From Enterocloster lavalensis (GTDB taxonomy: Bacteria > Bacillota > Clostridia > Lachnospirales > Lachnospiraceae), in assembly GCF_902364025.1 (NCBI RefSeq), contig NZ_CABJCG010000002.1, positions 474,101-538,100 of the forward strand: a stretch of DNA of 64,000 nucleotides, in the 5' to 3' direction. The notes below the pieces were generated by a model that searched no databases, was not told the origin of the DNA, and saw only the letters and a list, made by a program, of their open reading frames with translations. Below are positions 1 to 9,033 of the stretch, in pieces. The stretch's first letter is position 1. Every line of letters starts with the position of its first letter. Both the position numbers and the translations under genes were made by a program.

Positions 1-64
1 GGCGCGGGTTCTTTGTTCCTGTTGGATGGGGAGTGGAGCGCCCGCGGGGAGGTGGCTTGGGAAG

Positions 65-313
65 TTAATAGTCGTCGTAGGTCTCGTTCTCATATAGGAT
101 GTAGGGACACCACAGGCCGACTTCGTTGACGTAGTAGCCGTTGGGAGTCCAGGTGTTTGTGACCAGGGCGCCGGTGGTGGCGTTGTGGTAGTACCAGTCG
201 ATTCCTTCGGCCTGGTATTCTCCGGCGGTCCAGTAGGCGAAGCTGGAAAAGGCGGTGCCGATGGTGATGGCTGTGGATAGGATGACGGTTGTAAATAGTT
301 TCTTTTTCGTGAT
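65..313 (-). pseudogene. Small secreted cell-wall-binding-like protein, start unresolved
   Basis: The frame gives about 82 residues: a lysine-rich start (ITKKKLFTTVILS), a hydrophobic signal segment ending near FSSFA, and then aromatic-rich text with GIDWYYHNATTGALV, which resembles the choline-binding/cell-wall-binding repeats of secreted Clostridia proteins. It ends YDDY-stop. No ATG, GTG or TTG exists in this frame after the preceding in-frame stop; the first plausible codon is ATC. An ATG at 321-323 is out of frame by one base, across a run of five G. One G fewer would give MGIITKKKLF. It is therefore either frame-damaged, a sequencing error, or uses a rare start. The intact-looking signal peptide argues that it was coding until recently. 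Confidence 0.5.
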
Positions 314-456
314 TATCCCCCATTTTCTGGATTTTTTTTGTTATCTCTATTCTAGCGCGGCGGGGGAGAGAATGTAACGGGAATTGAGGGGGAATGGGAG
401 AATTTTGTGGGTGGAGCGTAGCGGAAGTCACAGAAAACCTGAGGTCTACCCCAGGT

Positions 457-633
457 CTACCCTGCGGGGATGGGAATAAAAAACGGGAAACTTTGATTTT
501 TGCAAAGTTTCCCGTTTTTTGAGAGCGTAGTTTGTGGGGGACGTTTGTGTACTGAAATATCGGCTGCCGTGATGACGGTATTGTCTAAATAATAAGATTC
601 GGGTATTTCATCAGGGATTGTATTAACTGCCAT
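457..633 (-). other. Possible short ORF or gene fragment, 58 residues
   Basis: The minus strand reads MAVNTIPDEIPESYYLD and continues to a stop within the terminator region. The first 30 residues look protein-like, but the last third is simply the translated terminator hairpin, so if this was ever a gene it has lost its 3' end. There is no good ribosome binding site. I do not recognise the family. The rest of the 314-714 interval holds only the terminator and AT-rich sequence. Confidence 0.2.
478..520. terminator. Bidirectional intrinsic terminator
   Basis: A perfect 15-bp stem (481-495 with 503-517) has an A run on the left and a T run on the right, so it can work on both strands. Confidence 0.8.
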
Positions 634-673
634 GCGTACTCAAACGTACACATGATAGACAGATAGAAAATCA

Positions 674-701
674 AAAATCCCTCGATTTTTCGAGGGATTT
701 C
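674..701 (-). terminator. Terminator of the tRNA-Phe/tRNA-Gly transcript
   Basis: An inverted repeat AAATCCCTCGA / TCGAGGGATTT lies directly downstream of tRNA-Gly on the minus strand. Confidence 0.75.
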
Positions 702-714
702 GATAAAAAAATAG

Positions 715-785
715 AGCAGGTGATGGGAATCGAACCCACGTATCTAGCTTGGAAGGCTAGTGTTCTACCATTGAACTACACCTGC
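715..785 (-). tRNA. tRNA-Gly (anticodon TCC)
   Basis: Read on the minus strand, a 7-bp acceptor stem GCAGGTG/CACCTGC, a D arm, an anticodon loop CTTCCAA with anticodon TCC, and a T arm GTGGGTTCGATTCCCAT fold into a full cloverleaf. The discriminator is T and the 3' CCA is not encoded. It is the second gene of a two-tRNA transcript, 3 bases after tRNA-Phe. Confidence 0.95.
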
Positions 786-788
786 ATA

Positions 789-861
<73 letters not shown>

Positions 862-892
862 AATTTTGTCGGTTTGAACTGACAACGTTAAC

Positions 893-921
893 ATTTTACC
901 CAGTAACGGGGGTTTTGTCAA
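893..921 (-). promoter_or_regulatory. Sigma-A promoter of the tRNA pair
   Basis: On the minus strand, -35 TTGACA (916-921), a 17-base spacer and -10 TAAAAT (893-898), ending about 30 bases upstream of tRNA-Phe. Confidence 0.85.
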
Positions 922-975
922 TATTTTTAGAGGAAATATTTTAAATAATTTTCCCGCTCTTTGAGCAGATATTGC

Positions 976-1004
976 TTGACATTTTCCGGTTATTCCCATT
1001 CAAT
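976..1004 (+). promoter_or_regulatory. Putative promoter for the DUF4132 unit
   Basis: A perfect -35 TTGACA is followed after 17 bases by a weak -10 TTCAAT. It is divergent from the tRNA promoter and about 70 bases upstream of the first gene. Confidence 0.45.
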
Positions 1005-1074
1005 AGAAGGTAGAGGTATATCAATGGTAGAGGCATTTTGATACCAGAGAGGAATACGGCGAGGAGGCAGGGAC

Positions 1075-1494
1075 TTGGAGATCAGGGTGAATGTGAAGCA
1101 GATTGGGAAGAAGCGAAACGGGGTGCGGGAAGTTCGGTATGAGATTCCCGGCTGCCCGGGGACGGTGGAGGAGCTGATCCGGGGGGTGACGGCGGCCTGC
1201 GTGGGCGATTATAACCGGCGCAAGGAGTCGGCGGAGTTGATCCGGTGCCTGACAAAGGAGCAGATTGAGGAGAGCGCCCAGGCGGGCAAGATCGGGTTCG
1301 GGGTCAATTACGGGGAGAAGGAGGCGGATTTGCAGCAGGCGGTGGAGAACGCGCTGCAATCCTTTGAGGACGGGATTTACCGGATTTTCCTGAACGACCG
1401 GCCCCTGGAACGGCTGGATGAGGGGATTCGGATAACGGATGAGGACAGTCTGACGTTTGTGCGGCTGACGATGCTGGCGGGAAGGATGTGGTGA
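1075..1494 (+). CDS. Hypothetical protein, partner of DUF4132 protein
   Basis: A 139-residue soluble protein starting with TTG behind AGGAGG, 8 bases upstream. It has no membrane segment or signal. The text is charged, with a C-terminal stretch (FEDGIYRIFLNDRPLERLDEGIRITDEDSLTFVRLTMLAG) that reads like a small beta-rich domain ending in a ubiquitin-like DEDSLTFVRL strand. It ends one base before the ATG of the giant DUF4132 gene, so the two are almost certainly co-translated and may form a complex. I do not recognise a named family; the functional link is inferred from spacing only. Confidence 0.7.
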   Translation: MEIRVNVKQIGKKRNGVREVRYEIPGCPGTVEELIRGVTAACVGDYNRRKESAELIRCLTKEQIEESAQAGKIGFGVNYGEKEADLQQAVENALQSFEDGIYRIFLNDRPLERLDEGIRITDEDSLTFVRLTMLAGRMW

Positions 1495-1495
1495 G

Positions 1496-4400
1496 ATGGC
1501 GGAAGCGGAGTTCAATTATAATTCGAGACAGAATATTACGAAAATGCGGTCTGAGCAGCTGAAGGAGCGGATCAGGCGGCTCACCGGCGAGGATAAGAAG
1601 ATCGCCGAGGCGCTCTTAAAGAGCGGGGGCCGGTACTGCAATGTCACGGACCCGGGAATCCGGGAGGTGGCAGAGCTGTTCTATCAGAACCCGGGGATGA
1701 AACCTTCGGAATGGTTCGGGAAGAAGGGGTGGCTGCCGGGAACACGGGCCCACGGCGGGCTGCTGGACGCTTTTGTGCCTAGGGAAATGCAGGAGAGCTT
1801 TCTGTATATTGTGGATAAGCTGAACCGGTTTCCCTATTCCATTGGATGGAACCGCCGCTCGGTGCGCACGGCGGGGTACGGACCACAGACGATGATGGTG
1901 TTTACGCTGCTTGCCACGTATGAGAAGCTGTTTTACTGCGGGACGAGGCTGGAGGACGTGATTTTACAGCGCCTGGAGCCGGAGAAGCTGGATTATGTCA
2001 GGGCTGACTGGGTGAATTTCCGGCGGTGCTTCAGCTACCTGTACGCGGCGGAGATCGACCGGGGCAACCAGGCGGTGATCGGCGCGCTGAAGGAGCTGGT
2101 TTACAGCGAGAATAATACCGCCTATCTGACCCGGAAAATGATTTTGGGGATTCTGCGCTCGGACAACCGGGAGATGCACCGGATGCTGGGCGATCTGCTG
2201 CTGGCGGCCCGGCTCCAGGAGGGGCTGCGCCAGGCGATCTGCGAGGCCATGGACGAGGGCACGGTGGAGGCGTTTTTGACGCTGCTTCAGGTGATCGAGG
2301 AAAATGATCTGATCCGGTTCGCCTCCGTGAAGCGGGCGGTTTCCACCTGGATCGGCATTTTCGATGAGAACAGCGTGGACCGGGTGAACGGCAAGCTGCT
2401 GGGGCTCATGGGGCGCTGCCTGCGGGACGAGGCTTTTCTGCGGGAACAGCTGAAAACCAACGATTCCATCGCCATCAGCGTGGCGCTGTGGGCCCAGGGA
2501 TTCCGGGATATTGATACAGCCACCGGGTCCATGCGGGAGCTGATCGACCACGGCACGAAAAATCAGCGGTTGACGGCTTCCTTCTATACTCATCTGCTGT
2601 ATGACGACCGGTTTAAGAGCCGGATCGCGAAGGATGTGATCCTGGGGTACGACGGGGATCTGGAGCTGGCCGCCTGCTTTATGGGCGCGCTGACCTGCAC
2701 CCTTTCCGGAGATATAGACAGGCTGTTTGAGAAGCGGGAGGGCGTCCGGTATGGGTATTATGAGATTCGAAAGCCCGTGACGCCGCGCCTGGAGAATTTC
2801 TATGAGGGGCGGCAGGAGGCGGAGGCCTTATATGATAACCTGGGGAAGATACTGGCGCAGCTTCCAAAAAAGGGCGTGACTTACGATCCCTGCATTTTCC
2901 CGTGGTATCAGGTGTCCCTTGCGCCGTCCCAGGTGATCTGCCAGATGGCGTTGACTGCCTATGTGCTCCAGGACGAGGAGAAAATCACCTGGTGTGGGGA
3001 GCGGCTGAAGGATGTGACCACGGACGGGTACGGTGCGTACCGGAGCCGCCTGATCAATCTGCTGCTCTACGAGCCGTCTAATGCCCGGCAGAGGGAGATT
3101 TTGATCGGTTATGTAGGAAATGCGGAGGAAATGACGTCGAACAAAGCGTTCCAGCTGGTGAAACGCCTGAAGCTGGAGGACGGGGACTTTGCGCTGATCG
3201 AGGACATGCTGCGGTTTAAGCGCAGCACTCTGCGAAAGCAGTTGATCGATCTGCTGATGACGCGGGAGGACGAGGGGCTTAAGGCTTCTCTTGGCCGTCT
3301 CTTGGCGGACAAAAAGGAGGAGAAACGCACCGCGGCCCTGGATATGCTGTTGCAGATTCGCAAGGACTCCGGGCGGAAGGAATTGGCCGTGTCCCTGGCC
3401 GGTCTGGAGCAGTCCATCGAGGCGCCCACGGACAAGGAGAAGATTCTGATCCGGGAGCTGTCCGGGCAGGGCGGAGACCAGGCGGAGGATTCCGCGGACG
3501 GGGAATCTGCCCTCTATGATCCGGCTGCGGAGATTTCGGTGCCGGAGCGGGAGCCGGACCGCAGCGTGATCGGGGGCTGCCTGCCGCTGCCGGAAAAACA
3601 GGTGATCGGGATTATTAAAAAGCTGGATGATCTGATCGATCAGTACCGGGATTATGAGTACGAGTCGTCGGCCGGAGAGAAAACCCTGCTGGGCTCCAAA
3701 TATCAGTGGCTGGCCGGGGCTCAAAATCGGCTTCACCGGCTGGAATATTATCCGCTGGAGGACGTGTTCCGCGCGTTTTACCAGGAGGAGATCGGGAACT
3801 ACGACGTTTTTGTGGAAATGGAGACGCTGCTGTTTTTGCGGGGAAATCTCTACGGCGCGGGAAAATGGGCCTATGAGGCGGTGTTTGGAAAACCTCCGTT
3901 TAAGCCTGAGGCATTTTCCTTAAAATACCAGGGGCAGGTGAACCAGGTGCGGCAGGTCTACCGGACGGAATTTCTGGACCGCCCGCGGCTGTTTAAGGAG
4001 AGCGTGGAGGTCATCACGGCGCTGACCAAAGCAGCGGGGCTGAAGAATAAGCGGATCAGTTTCAAGTACCAGGGCTGGGGCGGCACGGAGTACAGTTCTT
4101 CCGCGGGGATCGACGCCCTGCCCATGTTGAACCGCTATTTCGAGGGGCTGAAATACTGGGAAACGGACGAGGAGTTTACCCAGGCGTTCCAGACGGCCTG
4201 CCGGTTTGAGCTGAAATGCGCCGAGGAGCGGAGCATGAGGCGTTTTTTGTGGGAGAACCGGGAATCCATGACGCCGATCCGCTTTTTCTGGTTCCTGAAG
4301 GCCTACCGTCTGGGGCTTGTGTCCGTGGACATTTTGTGTAAGGCGGTGATGGAGTATCTGGACATCACGTACTGCCTTGACGCGCTGTGCCAGTTTATGA

Positions 4401-6718
4401 AGGGGGACAGCCTGAGGCCGGAGAATTACCGGAGAACGGTGGAACTGCTGGGGGAGGCGTTCTACGAGGAGATGAAGGAAAAGGGCTGCGCTTACATGCG
4501 GGACAACACGGAGGAGGGCGCGCTCTGTAAGACGGTTTACGACCGCCTGGTGGGGCGCATCGTGGATGTGGAGCTGCGCAGGGGCGACAGCGAGACGGAG
4601 TTTTCCCACTGTATCCACGGGATTACCTACATAAGCGGCGTGGATTATCTGGTGCGGATTCTGATGGCCCTGGGCAGCGACACCCTGGGAAGGCAGTCCT
4701 ATTACGGTTGGTTTGGCGGCCCGCGGATTCTGACCAAGAAGGAAAATCTGGGAAGCCTGTTGAAATACTGCTATCCCGGGGAGAACGAGACGGCGGCGGA
4801 CCTGGCCAGGGGGCTGAAAGGCACCCGCATCCGGGAGCGGCGGCTGGTGGAGGTGGCCATGTACGCGCCCCAGTGGATCGATATTATCGAGGCGCATTTG
4901 GGGTGGAAGGGGATGAAGAGCGGCTGCTATTATTTTATGGCCCATATGGACGAGCGGTTCGACGACCGCAAGCAGGCCATGATCGCCCGGTACACGCCTC
5001 TGTCGCCGGAGGAATTGCAGGCCGGGGCATTTGACGTGAACTGGTTTAAGGAGGCTTATGAACTTCTGGGGGCGGAGCATTTTGATATGCTGTACGATGG
5101 TGCCAAGTACATTTCCGACGGGCAGAAGCACTCCCGGGCCAGGAAGTACGCGGACGCGGCCCTGGGGCGGGTGACCCTGGAGCAGTTGAAAACAGAGATT
5201 TCCGCAAAGCGCAACAAGGACCTGCTGATGAGCTTTGGCCTGATTCCCTTCGGGGAGGACCGGGAGCGGGACCTGATGGACCGCTACCAGTTTATCCAGC
5301 AGTTTTTGAAAGAGAGCAGGCAGTTCGGGGCCCAGCGGCGGGCCAGCGAGGGACAGGCGGTGCAGACCGCGCTGCTGAATTTGAGCGTGAATGCGGGGTA
5401 CGCGGATGTGACCAGGCTGACGCTGAACGTGGAGTCGCGGATGACCTCATTATACGAGCCTTATATGGAGTGGAAGCCTGTGGACGACGTGGAGGTGAAG
5501 CTGGAAATCGACGGCCTGGGCAGAAGCGCCATCCTGTGCCGGAAGGGCGGAAAGGCGCTGAAATCCGTGCCCTCCAGGCTGGGGAAACAGCCCCTTGTGC
5601 TGGAACTGAAGGACGTAAACAAGAAATTGAAGGACCAGTACAGCCGGACCAGGGCCATGATGGAGGAGGCCATGGAGGGCCGGACGGAATTTGCGGTCCG
5701 GGAGCTGCGGCAGCTCTTCGGGAACCCGGTGGTGCGGGCGGTGCTGGAGCCGCTGGTATTTGCGGGCGGGGAAATGCTGGGGTTCCTGAGATTTGGCGGA
5801 GAGGGGGAAGCGCCGGCGGGAGAAAACGCGGGAGAACTTGCGGGAGAATTTATGGAAGAGTTTACGGCAAGGCTCACGGCGCTGGATGGGACCGAATCCC
5901 GGCTGGGCGAGGATGAGACGCTGAGAATCGCCCATCCGCTGGACTTCTACCGCGCTGGCAACTGGCATGAATATCAGCGGAGACTCTTCGAGAACAAGAT
6001 GAGGCAGCCGTTCAAGCAGGTGTTCAGGGAGCTGTACGTGAAGCTGTCCGAGGAGATAGGGCAGAGGTATTCCCGGCTGTTCGCGGGTTATCAGATTCAA
6101 CCGAAAAAGACGGTGGCCTGCCTGCGGGGGCGGCGCTGGGTGGCGGATTATGAGGAAGGGCTGCAGAAGGTCTTTTATAAGGAGAATATTGTGGCCAGAA
6201 TCTACGCGCTGGCGGACTGGTTCTCCCCGGGCGACGTGGAGGCCCCCACGCTGGAGTGGGTGGAGTTCTCCAACCGCAAGACCTTTGAGGCATTGACCAT
6301 TGACCAGGTGCCGGACGTTATCTACAGCGAGGTGATGCGGGACGTGGATCTGGCGGTGAGCGTGGCTCACGCGGGCGGCGTGGACCCGGAGACCAGCCAT
6401 TCCACCGTGGAAATGCGCCGGGCCATCGTGGAGTTCAACCTGCCGCTGTTTGGCTTGAAGAATGTGACGCTGTCGGAAAGCCACGCCCTCATCAAGGGGA
6501 CGAGAGGAAATTACACCGTGCAGTTGGGAAGCGGCGTGGTGCACCAGGAGGGCGGTACCATGCTGAACATTCTGCCCGTGCACAGCCAGTCCCGGGGCAA
6601 GCTGTTCCTGCCCTTTGTGGACGAGGATCCCAAGACGGCGGAAATCATGTCCAAGATCGTGCTGTTAGCTGAGGACAAGAAGATAAAAGACCCGTTTATA
6701 CTGGATCAGATCCGGTAG
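1496..6718 (+). CDS. DUF4132 domain giant protein (1740 aa)
   Basis: A very large cytosolic protein with no signal peptide. The first ~1200 residues are helix-rich, HEAT-like text. Around residues 1260-1310 lies the recognisable DUF4132 core (RYQFIQQFLKESRQFGAQRR, then NLSVNAGYADVTRLTLNVES), followed by a second conserved block around 1480-1740 (NWHEYQRRLFENKMRQPFKQ, and a C-terminal IVLLAEDKKIKDPFILDQIR). DUF4132 proteins, including E. coli MolR relatives, have no established biochemical activity. The gene is preceded by a 139-residue partner with one base between them and closed by a strong terminator. Codon use matches the GC-rich backbone. The family call is firm; the role is unknown. Confidence 0.85.
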   Translation: MAEAEFNYNSRQNITKMRSEQLKERIRRLTGEDKKIAEALLKSGGRYCNVTDPGIREVAELFYQNPGMKPSEWFGKKGWLPGTRAHGGLLDAFVPREMQESFLYIVDKLNRFPYSIGWNRRSVRTAGYGPQTMMVFTLLATYEKLFYCGTRLEDVILQRLEPEKLDYVRADWVNFRRCFSYLYAAEIDRGNQAVIGALKELVYSENNTAYLTRKMILGILRSDNREMHRMLGDLLLAARLQEGLRQAICEAMDEGTVEAFLTLLQVIEENDLIRFASVKRAVSTWIGIFDENSVDRVNGKLLGLMGRCLRDEAFLREQLKTNDSIAISVALWAQGFRDIDTATGSMRELIDHGTKNQRLTASFYTHLLYDDRFKSRIAKDVILGYDGDLELAACFMGALTCTLSGDIDRLFEKREGVRYGYYEIRKPVTPRLENFYEGRQEAEALYDNLGKILAQLPKKGVTYDPCIFPWYQVSLAPSQVICQMALTAYVLQDEEKITWCGERLKDVTTDGYGAYRSRLINLLLYEPSNARQREILIGYVGNAEEMTSNKAFQLVKRLKLEDGDFALIEDMLRFKRSTLRKQLIDLLMTREDEGLKASLGRLLADKKEEKRTAALDMLLQIRKDSGRKELAVSLAGLEQSIEAPTDKEKILIRELSGQGGDQAEDSADGESALYDPAAEISVPEREPDRSVIGGCLPLPEKQVIGIIKKLDDLIDQYRDYEYESSAGEKTLLGSKYQWLAGAQNRLHRLEYYPLEDVFRAFYQEEIGNYDVFVEMETLLFLRGNLYGAGKWAYEAVFGKPPFKPEAFSLKYQGQVNQVRQVYRTEFLDRPRLFKESVEVITALTKAAGLKNKRISFKYQGWGGTEYSSSAGIDALPMLNRYFEGLKYWETDEEFTQAFQTACRFELKCAEERSMRRFLWENRESMTPIRFFWFLKAYRLGLVSVDILCKAVMEYLDITYCLDALCQFMKGDSLRPENYRRTVELLGEAFYEEMKEKGCAYMRDNTEEGALCKTVYDRLVGRIVDVELRRGDSETEFSHCIHGITYISGVDYLVRILMALGSDTLGRQSYYGWFGGPRILTKKENLGSLLKYCYPGENETAADLARGLKGTRIRERRLVEVAMYAPQWIDIIEAHLGWKGMKSGCYYFMAHMDERFDDRKQAMIARYTPLSPEELQAGAFDVNWFKEAYELLGAEHFDMLYDGAKYISDGQKHSRARKYADAALGRVTLEQLKTEISAKRNKDLLMSFGLIPFGEDRERDLMDRYQFIQQFLKESRQFGAQRRASEGQAVQTALLNLSVNAGYADVTRLTLNVESRMTSLYEPYMEWKPVDDVEVKLEIDGLGRSAILCRKGGKALKSVPSRLGKQPLVLELKDVNKKLKDQYSRTRAMMEEAMEGRTEFAVRELRQLFGNPVVRAVLEPLVFAGGEMLGFLRFGGEGEAPAGENAGELAGEFMEEFTARLTALDGTESRLGEDETLRIAHPLDFYRAGNWHEYQRRLFENKMRQPFKQVFRELYVKLSEEIGQRYSRLFAGYQIQPKKTVACLRGRRWVADYEEGLQKVFYKENIVARIYALADWFSPGDVEAPTLEWVEFSNRKTFEALTIDQVPDVIYSEVMRDVDLAVSVAHAGGVDPETSHSTVEMRRAIVEFNLPLFGLKNVTLSESHALIKGTRGNYTVQLGSGVVHQEGGTMLNILPVHSQSRGKLFLPFVDEDPKTAEIMSKIVLLAEDKKIKDPFILDQIR

Positions 6719-6726
6719 GAGAGGTA

Positions 6727-6774
6727 TAAAAAACAGCCGCGCCCGGCGCGATCCGCTTTGTGATCGCAGGGGGC
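6727..6774. terminator. Bidirectional terminator between convergent genes
   Basis: A long GC-rich hairpin (AAAACAGCCGCGCC ... GGGGCGGCTGTTTT) with A and T runs on the outer sides, placed between the DUF4132 gene and the convergent lipoprotein gene. Confidence 0.8.
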
Positions 6775-6854
6775 GGCTGTTTTGGCCGGTGAAGGGGAAA
6801 TTCTGAGGGATGGCGGTCCGTTGCGGAGCGGAATACATTAGGCCCCGACGTTTT

Positions 6855-7388
6855 TCAGACAAAGAATGCCAGAATTCCCAACAGTATGGCAAATATTCCA
6901 CCAGCTCGGGTGAGTCCCAGGGCGAGATCCGAGGGCTCGGCGTTTTTGTAGCGCCAGCCGTGGGAGAGATACCAGGAGGAATAGGGGGAAATGGCGTTCC
7001 ACAGTCCTACGGCCAGAAAGAGCAGGCCGACCAGGGGATTGCCGGTGCGGCGGGAGGGCGGGGAGTCGGCATGCAGCACGCCGATCAGCACATCGCCAGG
7101 CACGTAACGGGCGTCGTCGTAGTTTTCCGTCCAGCCGCTGGCGATGGAGCCGCCGTAATCCGTCTGGCTGTAGGTGGCCTGGTTGGGATATTCCAGAGTG
7201 ATCTCATTTCCCGAGAACTGGTAATGGTAGACGTCTCCGCTGTGGGTGATGGTCTGTTTCTCCTGATCCAAGGTGTATTCCTGATCCATGTAGGTGACGG
7301 TGCGGATCAGGGAGGGCTTTTCACGGCAGCCGGTGAGCAGGAGCAGAAGCAGGAAGGTCAGGACGAATGCCGCTGGGCGGTTGTTCAT
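6855..7388 (-). CDS. Membrane lipoprotein, DUF6199-like
   Basis: 177 residues. It begins with a lipoprotein signal (FLLLLLLTGC, Cys about residue 21), then a soluble beta-rich region (VTYMDQEYTLDQEKQTITHS), then a C-terminal part with two hydrophobic helices around the motif WYLSHGWRYKNAEPSDLAL, which I associate with DUF6199. It should be anchored outside the membrane by lipid and again by the C-terminal helices. AAAAGGAGAT lies 8 bases before the ATG. It follows rpoN by 41 bases on the same strand and is probably co-transcribed. Function is unknown. Confidence 0.75.
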   Translation of the reverse strand: MNNRPAAFVLTFLLLLLLTGCREKPSLIRTVTYMDQEYTLDQEKQTITHSGDVYHYQFSGNEITLEYPNQATYSQTDYGGSIASGWTENYDDARYVPGDVLIGVLHADSPPSRRTGNPLVGLLFLAVGLWNAISPYSSWYLSHGWRYKNAEPSDLALGLTRAGGIFAILLGILAFFV

Positions 7389-7429
7389 GTGCAGATCTCC
7401 TTTTCATCCCCTTGCGGGGGTGCCATAGG

Positions 7430-8809
7430 TTAAAGATACTCTTTGCGCCCGCTGGCGTCCGGTATACCCTCTTCCTCACGGTATTTGGCTACGGTGCGGC
7501 GGGAGATGGAGATGCCGCGCTCAGCCAGCTTTTCGCCGAGAATCCGGTCGCTGTAGGGCTTCTTTTTCTCCTCGCCCTCGATGATTTCCCGCAGCGCCCG
7601 CTTGATGTCCTGGGCGGTCATGGCCCGGGCGGAGCAGTCCCCCTCGGACTTGGCCCCGGAAACCTCCCGGGAGAAGAAATAGTTCATGGGGTACACGCCC
7701 CAGGAGCACTGCAGATATTTTTTGCTGACCGCGCGGCTGACCGTGGACTCGTGGATGTCCAGCTCGCCTGCGATATCCGCCAGGCGTAAAGGCGCCAGGT
7801 GATTGGGCCCCAGGGCGAAAAATTCTTCCTGGTGGGCCAGGATCGCCCGGGAGACCTGCATCAGGGTTTTACTCCGCTGGGCGATGCACTGCTTCACCCA
7901 CTCCGCCTGGCGCAGCTTGGTGGTCAGGTACTCGCGGACCTCCGGGGATTCCGGATTCTGGCTCATCTGCCGGTAATAGCTGTTGATGCCGATGCCCGGG
8001 TACATGGACTCGTTTAACAGGATATCGAAGTGGTCCTTGAATTTCACAATGGTCACATCCGGGATGATGTAGCGCAGCTGGTCCCGGCTGGAGAAGGAGA
8101 CGCCGGGCTTGGGGTTTAAGGATTTGATGATCTGGCAGCAGCCTGCGGCCTCGGCGGCGGTCAGGCGCAGCTTGCGGGCGATGGCCGGGATCTGGTTCTT
8201 GGCCACCAGCTCCAGGCAGGTGTCCACCAGGGATAAAAGAACCGGTGTGTCCAGCTGACGGCGCGTTAACTGCAAACGCAGGCATTCCTCCAGGTTCCGG
8301 GCGCAGACGCCCGCGGGGTCCAGCTCCTGAAGCAGCTTAAGAAGCGCCTCGATGCGCTGTTCGTCCGTGTGGAAATAGGCGGCAACGGACTCCACGGATT
8401 CGCTGAGATAGCCCTTATTGTCCAGGCATTCCAGCATGAATTTGATGATCTCGGTGTCCTCTTCCGAAAAATTCTCCGCTACCAGCTGGGACCAGAGATA
8501 GTCCTGGAGCGTCTCGCCGTCGGTGGAGTCGATGTTCCAGGAGTCGCGGAAATCGTAGTCGTCGTCATTGTTCTGGCGCTGATACAGGTAGTAGTTTTCC
8601 TCGTTAAAGGAGTTGAGCCACTGCTGCTGTTCGATGGATTCCTGGCGGCCGCCGGCGTCTGGCTCGGTAATGTCGATTACAGGATTTTCCAGTGCCAGAT
8701 CGCTGACGTAGGTGTTCAGTTCCTGAGCAGTCATCTGTAAAATTTTGGCAGACTGGATCATGTGCTGGGACAGGGTCTGCGTCTGCTTGGCCTCCAGTTT
8801 TAAGTCCAT
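7430..8809 (-). CDS. rpoN: RNA polymerase sigma-54 factor
   Basis: 459 residues starting at MDLKLEAKQTQTL; this ATG has AAGGA 8 bases upstream and fits the conserved glutamine-rich region I, so a longer in-frame start is rejected. Region I (QTQTLSQHMIQSAKILQM) contacts activator and -12 DNA. An acidic linker (DNDDDYDFRD type) covers residues ~80-110, then come the core-binding domain, the HTH (DIAGELDIHESTVSRAVSKK) and a C-terminal RpoN box SRRTVAKYREEEGIP that reads the -24 element. Sigma-54 serves promoters that need an enhancer-binding ATPase activator. No such activator and no convincing -24/-12 promoter is seen in the window, so its targets lie elsewhere. Confidence 0.96.
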   Translation of the reverse strand: MDLKLEAKQTQTLSQHMIQSAKILQMTAQELNTYVSDLALENPVIDITEPDAGGRQESIEQQQWLNSFNEENYYLYQRQNNDDDYDFRDSWNIDSTDGETLQDYLWSQLVAENFSEEDTEIIKFMLECLDNKGYLSESVESVAAYFHTDEQRIEALLKLLQELDPAGVCARNLEECLRLQLTRRQLDTPVLLSLVDTCLELVAKNQIPAIARKLRLTAAEAAGCCQIIKSLNPKPGVSFSSRDQLRYIIPDVTIVKFKDHFDILLNESMYPGIGINSYYRQMSQNPESPEVREYLTTKLRQAEWVKQCIAQRSKTLMQVSRAILAHQEEFFALGPNHLAPLRLADIAGELDIHESTVSRAVSKKYLQCSWGVYPMNYFFSREVSGAKSEGDCSARAMTAQDIKRALREIIEGEEKKKPYSDRILGEKLAERGISISRRTVAKYREEEGIPDASGRKEYL

Positions 8810-8846
8810 AGGGGTTCCTTCTTTCGTGGATATTTTTCTAAACTCC

Positions 8847-8875
8847 AGTATAACACAGCCTGGCGTTTCAGGCAA
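8847..8875 (-). promoter_or_regulatory. Promoter of rpoN
   Basis: On the minus strand, -35 TTGCCT (8870-8875), 17 bases, -10 TATACT (8847-8852), about 38 bases before the rpoN ATG. Confidence 0.6.
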
Positions 8876-8884
8876 TCAAGGGGT

Positions 8885-8913
8885 TTGATTTTAAGATAAC
8901 GCTTTGGTATAAT
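8885..8913 (+). promoter_or_regulatory. Promoter of the aldo/keto reductase gene
   Basis: -35 TTGATT, a 17-base spacer and a perfect -10 TATAAT. The leader to the start codon is about 115 bases and contains small inverted repeats with no clear switch fold. Confidence 0.7.
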
Positions 8914-9033
8914 TAAGGCATGTCATGAATTTGTGAAGAAGCGGGTTACGGTTCGCAGAACCGCGCTTTCCCGCGGTGCTGTGAACACCAACAACAGCGG
9001 AAATGGCCGGAGCAGCGGCCGGAAAGGATGTCT

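Noticed and set aside
90..323. Minus-strand frame starting MGDNHEKETIYN
   Set aside because: It reads His/Arg-rich text typical of a wrong frame; the frame one base away encodes a signal peptide and cell-wall-binding text.
3920..6583. Long antisense frames under the DUF4132 gene
   Set aside because: They are mirror frames of a GC-rich coding strand, rich in His, Pro, Arg and Leu, without ribosome binding sites.
8885..9033. Sigma-54 promoter near rpoN
   Set aside because: No GG-N10-GC pair with -24/-12 consensus was found; a sigma-A promoter fits well.
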